Assembly (NCBI GenBank): GCA_024742605.1
Contig: JANSYC010000032.1
Span: 1-43,752, forward strand
Direction of reading: 5' to 3'
DNA length: 43,752 bases
Source of the DNA: Alphaproteobacteria bacterium
GTDB lineage: Bacteria; Pseudomonadota; Alphaproteobacteria; Thalassobaculales; Thalassobaculaceae
Under the pieces are notes generated by a model. The model did not search any database. It was not told the DNA's origin and worked only from the letters and a program-made list of their open reading frames with translations. A program made the translations under genes and the position numbers. Position 1 is the stretch's first letter; each line of letters begins with the position of its first letter. Shown one piece after another: positions 36,344 through 43,752 of this stretch.

Positions 36344-36472
36344 ATGACTGTGGAAAAAAGCACCAATGATGTTCGTCAGGGCGAGACCACCGGTAAGGTG
36401 CGCTGGGTCCTTGGTATTTCATTAACGCTGGTCGTTGTGGGCCTTATCGCAGTGGCCGTTTTCGTCGTTTAA
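36344..36472 (+). CDS. 42-residue single-pass membrane microprotein
   Basis: A short gene with a strong Shine-Dalgarno (GGAAGGGAG at 36330-36338) five bases before the ATG. The protein has a polar N-terminus, MTVEKSTNDVRQGETTGK, then one hydrophobic segment from WVLGISLTLVV to AVFVV, ending at the last residue. The charge pattern suggests the N-terminus stays inside. I recognise no named family. Proteins of this kind often attach to larger membrane complexes. The spacer from the acylphosphatase (36179-36343) contains a small CTCCT-GGT-AGGAG hairpin but no firm promoter. Confidence 0.7.
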   Translation: MTVEKSTNDVRQGETTGKVRWVLGISLTLVVVGLIAVAVFVV

Positions 36473-36514
36473 CACTCATGGTTTCAGCGGGATGGATCTC
36501 TTAGTCTCTCGCAC

Positions 36515-36940
36515 ATGATTCTTGATCCGCCGAACGCACGACTGTGGGCCGAACGGCTCACATGGTTCGACCGGTGTCTTCGGCCCGACGGCCAGCGCCG
36601 GCCGGTGCCGGTCGGCGCTCAATCAGAAGCGCTGCTGCATGAGTGCCGTCTGGCCTTTGCCTCTGGCGGATGGGTGACGGTCGTCATTCTCGCCCAGGCC
36701 GTGATCGACAGCGAACTCGCCGAGCGGCTCGCCGACGAATTGGGCGACGGAGTCGTGTTGAACGAGGTGCGGTTCGGACGCGACTTCGTCTGGCTGCGTG
36801 GGCGGCGCAACGGTTACCTCCACAATGACGGTCCCGGTCCGGCGATTACCGCGCACGAACTCGAGTTGGATGCGCCCCGGCTGGAACGTGAAGCGCGCAC
36901 TGCCGTCGAGTTGCTGGCGAAGGCGCTGTCGGAGATCTAA
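36515..36940 (+). CDS. HEPN-like helical protein
   Basis: A 141-residue protein of unknown function. A long helical region ([20 protein letters not shown] to ERLADEL, about 37-76) is followed by [15 protein letters not shown] and a final helix [14 protein letters not shown]. The motif Arg98-Asn99-x3-His103 matches the RNxxxH (Rx4-6H) active-site motif of HEPN RNases and the DUF4145-like group. The fold call is an inference from helix pattern and this motif. HEPN proteins are often toxins with a partner antitoxin, but no nucleotidyltransferase or antitoxin gene is adjacent. The stop overlaps the lipB stop by four bases in convergent orientation (CTAA). Confidence 0.6.
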   Translation: MILDPPNARLWAERLTWFDRCLRPDGQRRPVPVGAQSEALLHECRLAFASGGWVTVVILAQAVIDSELAERLADELGDGVVLNEVRFGRDFVWLRGRRNGYLHNDGPGPAITAHELELDAPRLEREARTAVELLAKALSEI

Positions 36941-37638
36941 CGGAGCGCCATCTCGCCGTTCGGGCCGAACACTTCTGAAAACGCTTCGCGCAGCGCGATG
37001 TCTGTGTCGATCATCGTAACCGGAATGCCCAGGTCGACCAGGCTGGTCACCCCGTGCTCCGAGATCCCGCAGGGCACGATTCCGGTGAAATGATCAAGAT
37101 CCGGCTCCACGTTCAGCGACACACCGTGAAAGGTGACCCAACGCCGGACCCGGACGCCGATCGCAGCAATCTTGTCCTCGCGCAGCGGCTGGTTCAAATC
37201 GGTGCGTCGAACCCAGATTCCGACCCGGCCGGCGCGCCGCTCGCCCTTGACCCCGAGCTTATCGAGCGTCCGGATCAGCCACTCCTCTAACGCATGCACA
37301 TAGACCCGCACATCCTGGCGGCGGCGTTTCAGATCGAGCATCACATAGCCGACCCGTTGTCCCGGACCGTGATAGGTGAACTCGCCGCCGCGCCCGGTCT
37401 GATGTACCGGAAAGCGCGCGGCGTCGAGCAGGTCTGCCGTGTCGGCGCTGGTTCCGGCGGTGTAGAGGGGGGGGTGCTCCAGCAACCAGACGAGTTCCGG
37501 CGCACTGCCGACATGGATTTGGGCGGCGCGGGATTCCATTTCCTTGACCGCGTACGGATAAGCGACCGGCCCATCCGTCACCCGCCATTCCGGCGCGCCG
37601 GCTGACTCGAGATCGACTTCGCGTGCGATAATGCTCAT
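36937..37638 (-). CDS. lipB: Octanoyl-[acyl-carrier-protein]:protein N-octanoyltransferase
   Basis: LipB moves octanoate from acyl-carrier protein to the lipoyl domains of pyruvate and 2-oxoglutarate dehydrogenases and the glycine-cleavage H protein. The 233-residue protein has [13 protein letters not shown] (53-65), [14 protein letters not shown] (81-94), Lys156 in [10 protein letters not shown] and the catalytic Cys190 in [14 protein letters not shown]. Two tandem ATG codons (37641, 37638) follow AGGAGC; the second has better spacing. lipA is not in the window. It is convergent with the HEPN-like gene and diverges from the tRNA gene. Confidence 0.96.
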   Translation of the reverse strand: MSIIAREVDLESAGAPEWRVTDGPVAYPYAVKEMESRAAQIHVGSAPELVWLLEHPPLYTAGTSADTADLLDAARFPVHQTGRGGEFTYHGPGQRVGYVMLDLKRRRQDVRVYVHALEEWLIRTLDKLGVKGERRAGRVGIWVRRTDLNQPLREDKIAAIGVRVRRWVTFHGVSLNVEPDLDHFTGIVPCGISEHGVTSLVDLGIPVTMIDTDIALREAFSEVFGPNGEMALR

Positions 37639-37689
37639 CATGCTCCTAGACGCCCTTGATTGGCGGTCAGGGTTTTGCTAAGTCCACGC

Positions 37690-37722
37690 CTCCCCACGAC
37701 ACCGGGTCGTCCGGACTGGGGA
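37690..37722. repeat. Inverted repeat between lipB and tRNA-Leu
   Basis: The arms TCCCCA and TGGGGA enclose a further CGAC-ACCGG-GTCG stem in the 97-base divergent region. It could be an operator or an RNA structure in the tRNA precursor. I cannot assign promoters with confidence here. Confidence 0.3.
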
Positions 37723-37738
37723 CCGTGGCGAAGATAGT

Positions 37739-37825
37739 GCGGTCGTGGCGGAATTGGTAGACGCGCAGCGTTGAGGTCGCTGTCCTGGAAACAGGGTGGA
37801 AGTTCAAGTCTTCTCGACCGCACCA
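37739..37825 (+). tRNA. tRNA-Leu (anticodon GAG), CCA encoded
   Basis: The 87-base gene folds as a class II tRNA. The acceptor GCGGTCG pairs with CGACCGC, followed by discriminator A and encoded CCA. The D-region has AATTGGTAGACGCG. The anticodon stem CAGCG/CGCTG holds the loop TTGAGGT, giving anticodon GAG, which reads CUC and CUU leucine codons. The variable arm is long (TGTCCTGGAAACAGGGT region), and the T-arm contains GTTCAAGTC. An intrinsic terminator follows. Confidence 0.97.
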
Positions 37826-37837
37826 TTCTTTTCTCTC

Positions 37838-37861
37838 GGCTCCAGCGGTGGGGCCTTTTTT
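37838..37861 (+). terminator. Terminator of tRNA-Leu
   Basis: GGCTCC (37838-37843) and GGGGCC (37850-37855) form six pairs, one of them G-U in RNA, around AGCGGT, then TTTTTT. It is a clear intrinsic terminator 13 bases after the tRNA. Confidence 0.85.
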
Positions 37862-37916
37862 CTGAGTATCATCCGAGACGCAAACCGATCCATCTGCTGG
37901 CGGTTGTTTGGGCTTT

Positions 37917-38002
37917 GGTCCTTGGGACGCCATCGGTCCTTGTGTAAGGTCCTTGGATAACGGCGGGCCTGTTCGAGTGGCCGCGTACAAAGCCAAGGGA
38001 CC
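37917..38002 (+). promoter_or_regulatory. Triplicated octamer complementary to the maeB ribosome-binding site
   Basis: GGTCCTTG occurs three times, at 37917-37924, 37935-37942 and 37948-37955. Its near-complement CCAAGGGACC (37993-38002) contains the maeB Shine-Dalgarno AAGGGA. Each upstream copy could pair with it through eight or nine bases with one bulge. This could be an RNA switch, an operator array, or chance. Confidence 0.4.
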
Positions 38003-38008
38003 ATAGGT

Positions 38009-40303
38009 ATGACGGACGATCTCAAGGAAGCGGCACTCTATTACCACACCATGCCGCAGCCCGGGAAACTGGCCGTCGTTCCGACCAAACCGATGGCGAC
38101 CCAGCGCGATCTTGCGCTGGCCTATTCGCCGGGTGTGGCCTTCGCCTGTACCGAGATCGCCGAGAACCCGGCCGCCGCCGCCACCCTGACCAGCCGACAG
38201 AATCTCGTGGCGGTGATCACTAACGGCACGGCGGTCCTGGGTTTGGGCAATATCGGACCCCTCGCCTCCAAGCCGGTGATGGAGGGCAAGGCGGCTCTGT
38301 TCAAGAAGTTCGCCAATATCGACGTGTTCGATCTGGAGGTGGATGAGCTGGACGTGGATAAGTTCTGCGACATCGTCGCGGCCCTGGAACCCACTTTCGG
38401 TGGCATCAATCTGGAGGACATCAAGGCGCCGGAATGTTTCGAGATCGAGCGGCGCCTGCGGGAGCGGATGAATATCCCGGTCTTTCACGACGACCAGCAC
38501 GGCACCGCGATCATCGTGGGAGCGGCGATCTTCAATGCGCTCCGCCTGGTCGGCAAGAAGTTCGAGGACATCAAGCTGGTCACGTCGGGAGCGGGGGCGG
38601 CGGCGATGGCCTGCGTCAACCTCCTGGTGGAGATGGGCCTGAAGAAGGAGAACGTGACGCTCACCGATATCGACGGTGTGGTCTATCGTGGCCGAAGCCA
38701 GATGAACACCATCATCGAGCGATATGCGGTGGAGACCCAGGCGCGCGCGCTGTCCGAGGTGCTAGAGGGGGCGGACGTGTTCCTTGGCCTGTCGGCACCG
38801 AACGTGCTGAAGCCCGAGATGCTGGCGAAGATGGCGGACAAGCCGATCGTCATGGCGCTGGCGAACCCGAACCCCGAGATCACCCCCGAGGTCGCCAAGG
38901 CTGCCCGTCCGGACGCCATCATCGCCACCGGCCGGTCGGACTATCCCAACCAGGTCAACAACGTCCTGTGCTTTCCGTTCATTTTCCGCGGGGCGCTGGA
39001 TGTCGGCGCCAGCACCATCAACGAGGAAATGAAGGTCGCAGCGGTCAAGGCGATCGCCGATTTGGCGATGCAGGAAAGCTCCGACATCGTCGCGACCGCC
39101 TATTCGGGACAGGAACTGTCCTTCGGTCCGGAATACATCATCCCTAAACCCTTCGATCCGCGCCTGATCATGGAGATCGCCCCGCGGGTGGCCCAGGCGG
39201 CGATGGATTCCGGTGTTGCTGCCCGCCCGATCGAGGATTTCGTGGCCTATCGGGAGCGCCTGTCGGAGTTCGTCTACCGGTCGGGGCAGGTCATGCGGCC
39301 GGTCTTCGAGCACGCCCGCGCAGATCCCAAACGGGTGGTCTACGCCGAGGGCGAGGACGAGCGGGTGCTGCGGGCGGTCCAGACGGTGGTCGACGAGAAG
39401 CTGGCCATTCCGACCCTGGTCGGACGGCCAGACGTGATCGCCCGGCGGATCGAGAAGTTCGGCCTGCGCCTGATCGAGGGCCGCGACTACGAGGTGGTCA
39501 ATCCGCAGAGCGACAGCCGGTATGACCAGTACTCGGACACCTATCACGGTCTTCTGGAACGCGACGGCGTCACGCCCGACCGGGCCCGGGAGGTGGTGCG
39601 GACCAACGACACGGTGATCGCAGCCCTGATGCTGTATTTGGGAGAGGCCGATGCGGCGATTTGCGGGGCGGTGGGCCGGTATTGGGATCATCTGAAGCAT
39701 GTTCAGGCCGTGATCGGCTGTCGGACCGGGGTCGGCGGGCTGTCGGGCGTCAGCCTGCTGATCCTGCCGCAAGGCACGTACTTCATCGTCGATACCCATG
39801 TATCGCTGGACCCGTCGGCGGATGAACTTGTCGAGATGGTCGAACTGGCCAGCCACGAGGTTCGGGCATTCGGCCTGGTTCCGAAGGTGGCGTTCCTGTC
39901 GCATTCCCAGTTCGGATCGACGGCCGAGCCCTCGGCGTTGAAAATGCGGGAGGCCGTGCGTCGGCTGTCCCAGCGCCATCCCGACCTGGAGGTTGAGGGC
40001 GAGATGCACGCCGATACCGCGATCTCCGAGGTTCTGCGGGAGCGGATCTTCCCGAATGCGCGCCTCAGCGGTTCCGCCAATCTGCTGGTGATGCCGACCC
40101 TCGACGCCGCCAATATTGCGTTCAACCTGCTGAAATCGGTCGGCCAGGGGCTTTCCGTGGGGCCGATGCTGGTCGGAACCGCCAAACCGATCCATATCTT
40201 AAGTCAATCGGTCACCACCCGCGGCATCATCAACATGTCCGCATTGGCTGTGGTCGACGCGCAGGAGCATGAACGCATGAAGGCGTCGAAGGCCGGCAGC
40301 TAA
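38009..40303 (+). CDS. maeB: NADP-dependent malic enzyme with C-terminal phosphotransacetylase-like domain
   Basis: MaeB decarboxylates malate to pyruvate while reducing NADP. The 764-residue protein is the usual bacterial fusion. The malic-enzyme part (about 1-425) has [58 protein letters not shown] and the nucleotide-binding [16 protein letters not shown] near 190. From about residue 432 a PTA-like domain follows ([20 protein letters not shown], and [18 protein letters not shown]). In MaeB enzymes this domain is mainly regulatory, binding acetyl-CoA. AAGGGA eight bases before the ATG marks the start. A triplicated octamer upstream may control translation. Confidence 0.96.
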   Translation: MTDDLKEAALYYHTMPQPGKLAVVPTKPMATQRDLALAYSPGVAFACTEIAENPAAAATLTSRQNLVAVITNGTAVLGLGNIGPLASKPVMEGKAALFKKFANIDVFDLEVDELDVDKFCDIVAALEPTFGGINLEDIKAPECFEIERRLRERMNIPVFHDDQHGTAIIVGAAIFNALRLVGKKFEDIKLVTSGAGAAAMACVNLLVEMGLKKENVTLTDIDGVVYRGRSQMNTIIERYAVETQARALSEVLEGADVFLGLSAPNVLKPEMLAKMADKPIVMALANPNPEITPEVAKAARPDAIIATGRSDYPNQVNNVLCFPFIFRGALDVGASTINEEMKVAAVKAIADLAMQESSDIVATAYSGQELSFGPEYIIPKPFDPRLIMEIAPRVAQAAMDSGVAARPIEDFVAYRERLSEFVYRSGQVMRPVFEHARADPKRVVYAEGEDERVLRAVQTVVDEKLAIPTLVGRPDVIARRIEKFGLRLIEGRDYEVVNPQSDSRYDQYSDTYHGLLERDGVTPDRAREVVRTNDTVIAALMLYLGEADAAICGAVGRYWDHLKHVQAVIGCRTGVGGLSGVSLLILPQGTYFIVDTHVSLDPSADELVEMVELASHEVRAFGLVPKVAFLSHSQFGSTAEPSALKMREAVRRLSQRHPDLEVEGEMHADTAISEVLRERIFPNARLSGSANLLVMPTLDAANIAFNLLKSVGQGLSVGPMLVGTAKPIHILSQSVTTRGIINMSALAVVDAQEHERMKASKAGS

Positions 40304-40332
40304 GCCGGCAGTGAACGACTTGATCGCAGAAC

Positions 40333-40354
40333 GGCGGAGCGTGGACTCCGCCTT
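40333..40354 (+). terminator. Hairpin between maeB and mgtE
   Basis: GGCGGAG (40333-40339) and CTCCGCC (40346-40352) form a perfect seven-pair stem with loop CGTGGA, followed by only TT. It is in the 77-base spacer after maeB and could be a weak terminator or part of the mgtE leader. Confidence 0.4.
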
Positions 40355-40380
40355 GAACCCGAAACCTGGAAAGGGTTTCC

Positions 40381-41970
40381 ATGTCTGATACCCCGCCGAA
40401 GGATCCTCCCGCCGAAGCTGGCCGCGATGATGCGCCGGGTGTCGAGGAATGGGCTGAAGAGACCTACGGTTATGACGACAGCGAGACCTTCGAGGAACAT
40501 GACGAGGTTGCCGCAGCCGAACCCCGGATCAAGAAGCGCAAGCCGAAGAAGAAAGATCTCAAGCAGAAGATCAAGCAGCTGGAAGCGGAGGTCGCGGACG
40601 CCAAGCGCAAAATCGCGGACGAGCCGCTCTACGGGCTGACCCCACGCCTTGAAGCGGCGATCACTCGGGCGCTCGACCAGGAACGGCTTGAGGTTGTCCC
40701 CCGTCTGCTGCGCCCCCTCCACCCCGCCGATCAGGCCGATCTGATCGAACGGATGGATGAGGACCATCGAGCTAAGCTTGTCCATGCGGCGGGAGAGGCG
40801 CTGGACCCGAACATCTTCCCCTATATGGACGAGACGGTCCGGGACGAGATCGTCGAGCTGTTGGGCGAGGACGGAATCACCCGGGTGGTTTCGGCGCTGG
40901 ATTCCGACGACGCGATCGAACTGATCGGCGAGCTCGACGACGAGGAACAGGCCCGCATTCTTGCGGCACTGCCGGCCAAGGATCGGGCGATCCTGACCCA
41001 GGGTCTGAACTTTCCGGAAAGCTCCGCCGGCCGGCTCATGCAGCGCGAGATGGTGGTCGTCCCGCAGCATTGGACGGTCGGGCAGACCATCGACTTCCTG
41101 CGGACGGTGCGGGCATTGCCCGACGATTTCTATGACATCTTCGTGGTCGATCCTGAGCGGCGGCCGGTGGGAGAGCTCGCCCTGAGCCATCTGCTGCGGT
41201 CTAAGCGGCCGGTGCGGGTCTCCGACATCATGCGGAAGAACTTCCGGAAGATCCGGGCCAGCATGGATCAGGAAGAGGTGGCCCTGCTGTTCCGCCAGTA
41301 CGGTCTGGTCGCGGCACCGGTGGTCGATGACGAGGGGGAGCGGCTGTTGGGTGTGATCACCGTCGACGACGTGGTCGACGTGATCGACGAAGAGGCCGAG
41401 GAGGACCTGCTGGCCCTTGCCGGTGTGCGGGAGGTCGATCTCTACGGCAAGTTCTGGGACACCACGAAATCCCGGTTCCCTTGGCTGGTGATCAATCTGG
41501 GAACCGCCATCGGCGCGTCCCTGGTGATTGGCCTGTTCGAGGCCACCATCGAAAAGGTGGTGGCCCTCGCGGTGCTGATGCCGATTGTGGCCTCTATGGG
41601 CGGCAATGCAGGGACCCAGACGCTGACGGTGGCGGTGCGGGCGCTGGCGATGCGGGATCTGGATCCCCGGAACGCCATGAAATTCGTGGTCAAGGAGACG
41701 CTGGTCGGCTCGATCAACGGACTGGCCTTTGCGGCCTTGGTGGCTGTCGTCTCGTTCGTGTGGTTCGGCGACACCGATATTGCTGTTGTCATCGCCGCGG
41801 CGATGGTGGTGAACATGGTAGTGGCCGGTCTGGCCGGAACCCTGATTCCGCTCGGCCTGGACCGGTTCAAGGTCGATCCGGCGGTGGCGAGCGGGGTGTT
41901 CCTGACCACAGTGACCGATGTGGTCGGGTTCTTCACCTTCCTGGGATTGGCGGCCCTGGTTCTGTTGTAG
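40381..41970 (+). CDS. mgtE: Magnesium transporter MgtE with charged N-terminal extension
   Basis: MgtE is a dimeric Mg2+ channel of the inner membrane, closed by magnesium binding to its cytosolic domains. The 529-residue protein has a helical N domain (about 85-215, e.g. RPLHPADQADLIERMDEDHR), a CBS pair (about 220-345, e.g. RPVRVSDIMRKNF and LLGVITVDDVVDVIDEEAEE) and a five-helix channel from about 363, with MGGNAGTQ at 406-413. The first 80 or so residues are an extra segment: an acidic, disordered stretch, then KKRKPKKKDLKQKIKQLEAE, probably a coiled coil. No known Mg2+ riboswitch was recognised in the 77-base leader. Confidence 0.95.
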   Translation: MSDTPPKDPPAEAGRDDAPGVEEWAEETYGYDDSETFEEHDEVAAAEPRIKKRKPKKKDLKQKIKQLEAEVADAKRKIADEPLYGLTPRLEAAITRALDQERLEVVPRLLRPLHPADQADLIERMDEDHRAKLVHAAGEALDPNIFPYMDETVRDEIVELLGEDGITRVVSALDSDDAIELIGELDDEEQARILAALPAKDRAILTQGLNFPESSAGRLMQREMVVVPQHWTVGQTIDFLRTVRALPDDFYDIFVVDPERRPVGELALSHLLRSKRPVRVSDIMRKNFRKIRASMDQEEVALLFRQYGLVAAPVVDDEGERLLGVITVDDVVDVIDEEAEEDLLALAGVREVDLYGKFWDTTKSRFPWLVINLGTAIGASLVIGLFEATIEKVVALAVLMPIVASMGGNAGTQTLTVAVRALAMRDLDPRNAMKFVVKETLVGSINGLAFAALVAVVSFVWFGDTDIAVVIAAAMVVNMVVAGLAGTLIPLGLDRFKVDPAVASGVFLTTVTDVVGFFTFLGLAALVLL

Positions 41971-41985
41971 CGTCGGCCCATCGAT

Positions 41986-41999
41986 TGACGTTCACGTCA
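41986..41999 (+). promoter_or_regulatory. Palindromic operator candidate for the MerR/LiuR-type regulator
   Basis: TGACGT-TC-ACGTCA is a perfect 6-2-6 palindrome 22 bases before the merR ATG. With the T before it, it forms a -35-like TTGACG, which places it where a MerR-family protein would act on its own promoter. LiuR-type regulators are known to bind palindromes near branched-chain catabolic genes; exact agreement with the published motif was not checked. Confidence 0.6.
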
Positions 42000-42021
42000 G
42001 ATACTGGATACGCTCGCGTCC

Positions 42022-42405
42022 ATGGATGAGAGCTATTCCATGACCCAACTCGCCCGAGAGTTCGATCTGACGACCCGGGCCATCCGGTATTACGAGCAGG
42101 AGGGCCTGATCAGCCCGGCGCGGCGCGGACGCACGCGTGTGTTCTCGGCCCGAGATCGGACCCGTCTGCGGCTGATCCACCGGGGGCGGAGTTTGGGGTT
42201 TTCGATCCAGGATATCCGAGAAATTCTGGAACTCTACTCACCGAGATCCGGCGACCGTCCGCAACTGGTTCATCTGCTGCAGAAAATCCGAGAACGACGG
42301 AAGGTGCTGGAGCAGCAGCGGCGCGACATCCTGGCGATTGAGGGAGAACTCGACAGACTGGAAGGGGACTGTCTGGAACGGCTGTCCCGCGAGGACTCCC
42401 GATGA
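42022..42405 (+). CDS. MerR-family regulator, LiuR-like
   Basis: A 127-residue MerR-type DNA-binding protein. The winged helix-turn-helix is at the N-terminus (QLAREFDLTTRAIRYYEQEG at 9-28, SPARRGRTRVFSARDRTRL at 31-49), followed by a long dimerisation helix (about 83-118). There are no metal-binding Cys residues: the single Cys at 117 is isolated. Its place before a thioesterase and isovaleryl-CoA dehydrogenase fits LiuR, the regulator of leucine and branched-chain catabolism, which senses metabolites rather than metals. The next gene overlaps its stop by four bases (ATGA). A palindrome in its promoter suggests self-regulation. Confidence 0.87.
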   Translation: MDESYSMTQLAREFDLTTRAIRYYEQEGLISPARRGRTRVFSARDRTRLRLIHRGRSLGFSIQDIREILELYSPRSGDRPQLVHLLQKIRERRKVLEQQRRDILAIEGELDRLEGDCLERLSREDSR

Positions 42406-42908
42406 CTGACGCCCACGTTACAGAGGACCTCGCCCATCCCCGCTACAGAACACCCAATCCGGCCTTCGCGGCCCGGGTGCGGGAGAGCTTCGCTCGGCAG
42501 CCGTTCATGGCGACGCTGGCGGCCGAAATCGCTTCGGTGACCCCGGGGCAGTGTGAAATCCGGCTTCCCTTTCGCCCGGCCTTGGGCCAGCAGCACGGCT
42601 TCTTCCACGGCGGTGTCGTCGGAACCTTGGCGGACAACGCCTGCGGCTACGCGTCCTTCACGCTGGCCGATGCGGACAGCTCGGTCCTGACGGTCGAGTA
42701 CAAGCTGAACCTGATGTCGCCGGCCGCCGGAGATGTGCTGATCGCCCGTGGCCGGGTGCTGCGCCCGGGCCGGACCCTGGTGGTGGCCCAGGCCGATGTC
42801 TCGGTGGTGATCGATGGGCTTGAAAAACCTGTTGCCACCGCGCTGGCGACCCTCATGCTGATGCAGGACATGCCGGATGAGAAGCATGCTGCGAACCCCA
42901 AAAGGTGA
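42402..42908 (+). CDS. PaaI-family hotdog thioesterase
   Basis: A 168-residue acyl-CoA thioesterase of the hotdog fold. [20 protein letters not shown] (62-81) contains the HGG loop and the acidic Asp78, and [20 protein letters not shown] and [11 protein letters not shown] complete the fold. PaaI-like enzymes release free CoA from stalled or toxic acyl-CoA intermediates. Here the likely substrates are short branched or phenylacetyl-type acyl-CoAs, inferred from the operon. It is coupled to merR by an ATGA overlap, and the dehydrogenase gene begins four bases after its stop. Confidence 0.88.
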   Translation: MTDAHVTEDLAHPRYRTPNPAFAARVRESFARQPFMATLAAEIASVTPGQCEIRLPFRPALGQQHGFFHGGVVGTLADNACGYASFTLADADSSVLTVEYKLNLMSPAAGDVLIARGRVLRPGRTLVVAQADVSVVIDGLEKPVATALATLMLMQDMPDEKHAANPKR

Positions 42909-42912
42909 CCTG

Positions 42913-43752
42913 ATGATCCCCAACGATCTGCCGAGCCTGAATTTCGACCTGGGTGAGACCGCGGATATGCTGCGGGACAGTGTGCGGAGTTTCGCGAGCG
43001 AGGAGATCGCGCCGCGGGCGGCCGATATCGACGTGGAGAATACGTTCCCCCATGACCTGTGGCGGAAGATGGGCGGCCTCGGCGTGCTTGGGATCACCGT
43101 CGGCGAGGAGTTCGGCGGTGCCGGGATGGGGTATCTGGAGCATTGTGTGGCGATGGAGGAGATCAGCCGGGCCTCCGCCTCTGTCGGGCTCAGCTACGGC
43201 GCGCACTCCAACCTCTGCGTGAACCAGATCCGGCTGAACGGCTCCGACGAGCAGCGCGGGCGCTTTCTACCCAAGCTGGTTTCCGGCGAGTTCGTCGGGG
43301 CCCTGGCGATGAGCGAGGTCGGCGCCGGCTCCGATGTGGTCTCGATGCGGACCCAGGCCGTGAAGAAGGGCGACCGCTATATCCTGAACGGCGGCAAGAT
43401 GTGGATCACCAACGGGCCGACCGCCGACGTGATCGTGGTCTACGCCAAGACCGACCCGGAAAAGAAACAGCACGGCATCACCGCCTTCCTGGTGGAGAAG
43501 GGCATGAAGGGCTTCTCCATCGCCCAGAAGCTCGACAAGCTCGGCATGCGCGGCTCGGACACGGGTGAGCTGGTGTTCGAGGATGTGGAGATCCCCGAGG
43601 AGAATGTGCTCGGCCAGATCGACGGCGGGGTCAGGGTTCTGATGAGCGGGCTGGATTATGAGCGCGCCGTGCTGGCCGCAGGGCCGACCGGGATGATGCA
43701 GGCGGCCATGGACGTGGTCATCCCCTACGTCCACGAGCGCGAGCAGTTTGGC
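42913..43752 (+). CDS. ivd: Isovaleryl-CoA dehydrogenase, 3' end missing
   Basis: This FAD enzyme oxidises isovaleryl-CoA in leucine breakdown. 280 residues are visible of the usual 390 or so. Markers are [58 protein letters not shown] and [16 protein letters not shown]. The Glu in [12 protein letters not shown] is at the position of the isovaleryl-type catalytic base, which differs from that of most acyl-CoA dehydrogenases. The start [20 protein letters not shown] is typical. The gene runs off the window in frame. Genes for 3-methylcrotonyl-CoA carboxylase are likely next, but are not seen. Confidence 0.94.
   Translation, partial: MIPNDLPSLNFDLGETADMLRDSVRSFASEEIAPRAADIDVENTFPHDLWRKMGGLGVLGITVGEEFGGAGMGYLEHCVAMEEISRASASVGLSYGAHSNLCVNQIRLNGSDEQRGRFLPKLVSGEFVGALAMSEVGAGSDVVSMRTQAVKKGDRYILNGGKMWITNGPTADVIVVYAKTDPEKKQHGITAFLVEKGMKGFSIAQKLDKLGMRGSDTGELVFEDVEIPEENVLGQIDGGVRVLMSGLDYERAVLAAGPTGMMQAAMDVVIPYVHEREQFG

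Noticed and set aside
38762-40195. Minus-strand open frame of 477 codons opposite maeB
   Set aside because: Mirror frame without a ribosome-binding site or domain.

Overview
The window looks like chromosomal DNA of a free-living alphaproteobacterium, probably near Rhodospirillales. The grounds are high GC with GC-rich third codon positions; the order secY-adk-rpsM-rpsK-rpoA-rplQ followed by a Deg/HtrA protease and rarA; the alphaproteobacterial F1-ATPase partners DUF1476 (zeta inhibitor) and ATP12; a zinc-independent S14; and a LiuR-type MerR gene in front of isovaleryl-CoA dehydrogenase. The species cannot be named from sequence alone. I see no insertion sequence, prophage, CRISPR array or integrase.

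Layout. 1-6576 is a mixed housekeeping block: the tail of an FrhB-like iron-sulfur protein, a PAS histidine kinase, purS and purC, an NRDE/TANGO2-like protein (these four on the minus strand), then DUF1476 and a redoxin/2-oxoglutarate-oxygenase fusion on the plus strand. 6577-7089 is a gene-free leader with a good sigma70-type promoter. 7090-21300 is the merged S10/spc/alpha ribosomal cluster: 22 ribosomal protein genes through rplO (rpsJ first), then secY and adk, then rpsM, rpsK, rpoA and rplQ behind their own promoter, ended by a strong intrinsic terminator. 21402-25450 holds an unknown helical protein divergent from a Deg protease that is translationally coupled to rarA. 25563-27516 holds a PAS protein, a probably broken small secreted-protein gene and a DUF429-like protein, apparently set between rarA and crcB. 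27532-32254 is a tight run: crcB, an RluC/D-type pseudouridine synthase, a HAD phosphatase, an AsmA protein and the ATP12 chaperone. 32310-36178 is the propionyl-CoA carboxylase pair pccB-pccA with an acylphosphatase. 36344-42000 holds a 42-residue membrane microprotein, a HEPN-like protein convergent with lipB, tRNA-Leu(GAG) with terminator, the malic enzyme/phosphotransacetylase fusion maeB, and mgtE. The right edge begins a leucine-degradation operon: merR (liuR-like), a PaaI-like thioesterase and isovaleryl-CoA dehydrogenase, cut by the window end.

How the genes work together. The centre makes ribosomes, the Sec channel, adenylate kinase and the RNA polymerase alpha subunit. PCC and isovaleryl-CoA dehydrogenase serve branched-chain amino-acid and odd-chain carbon flow, and MaeB links C4 acids to pyruvate and NADPH. 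DUF1476 and ATP12 both act on F1-ATPase although no ATPase gene is present. Most of the window is ordinary. The points most worth a second look are structural: hairpins at ribosomal operon junctions, a palindrome inside the purC promoter, three copies of an octamer complementary to the maeB ribosome-binding site, the 2OG-oxygenase fusion beside the ribosomal cluster, and the HEPN-like gene and microprotein. I did not find a clearly new multi-gene system.
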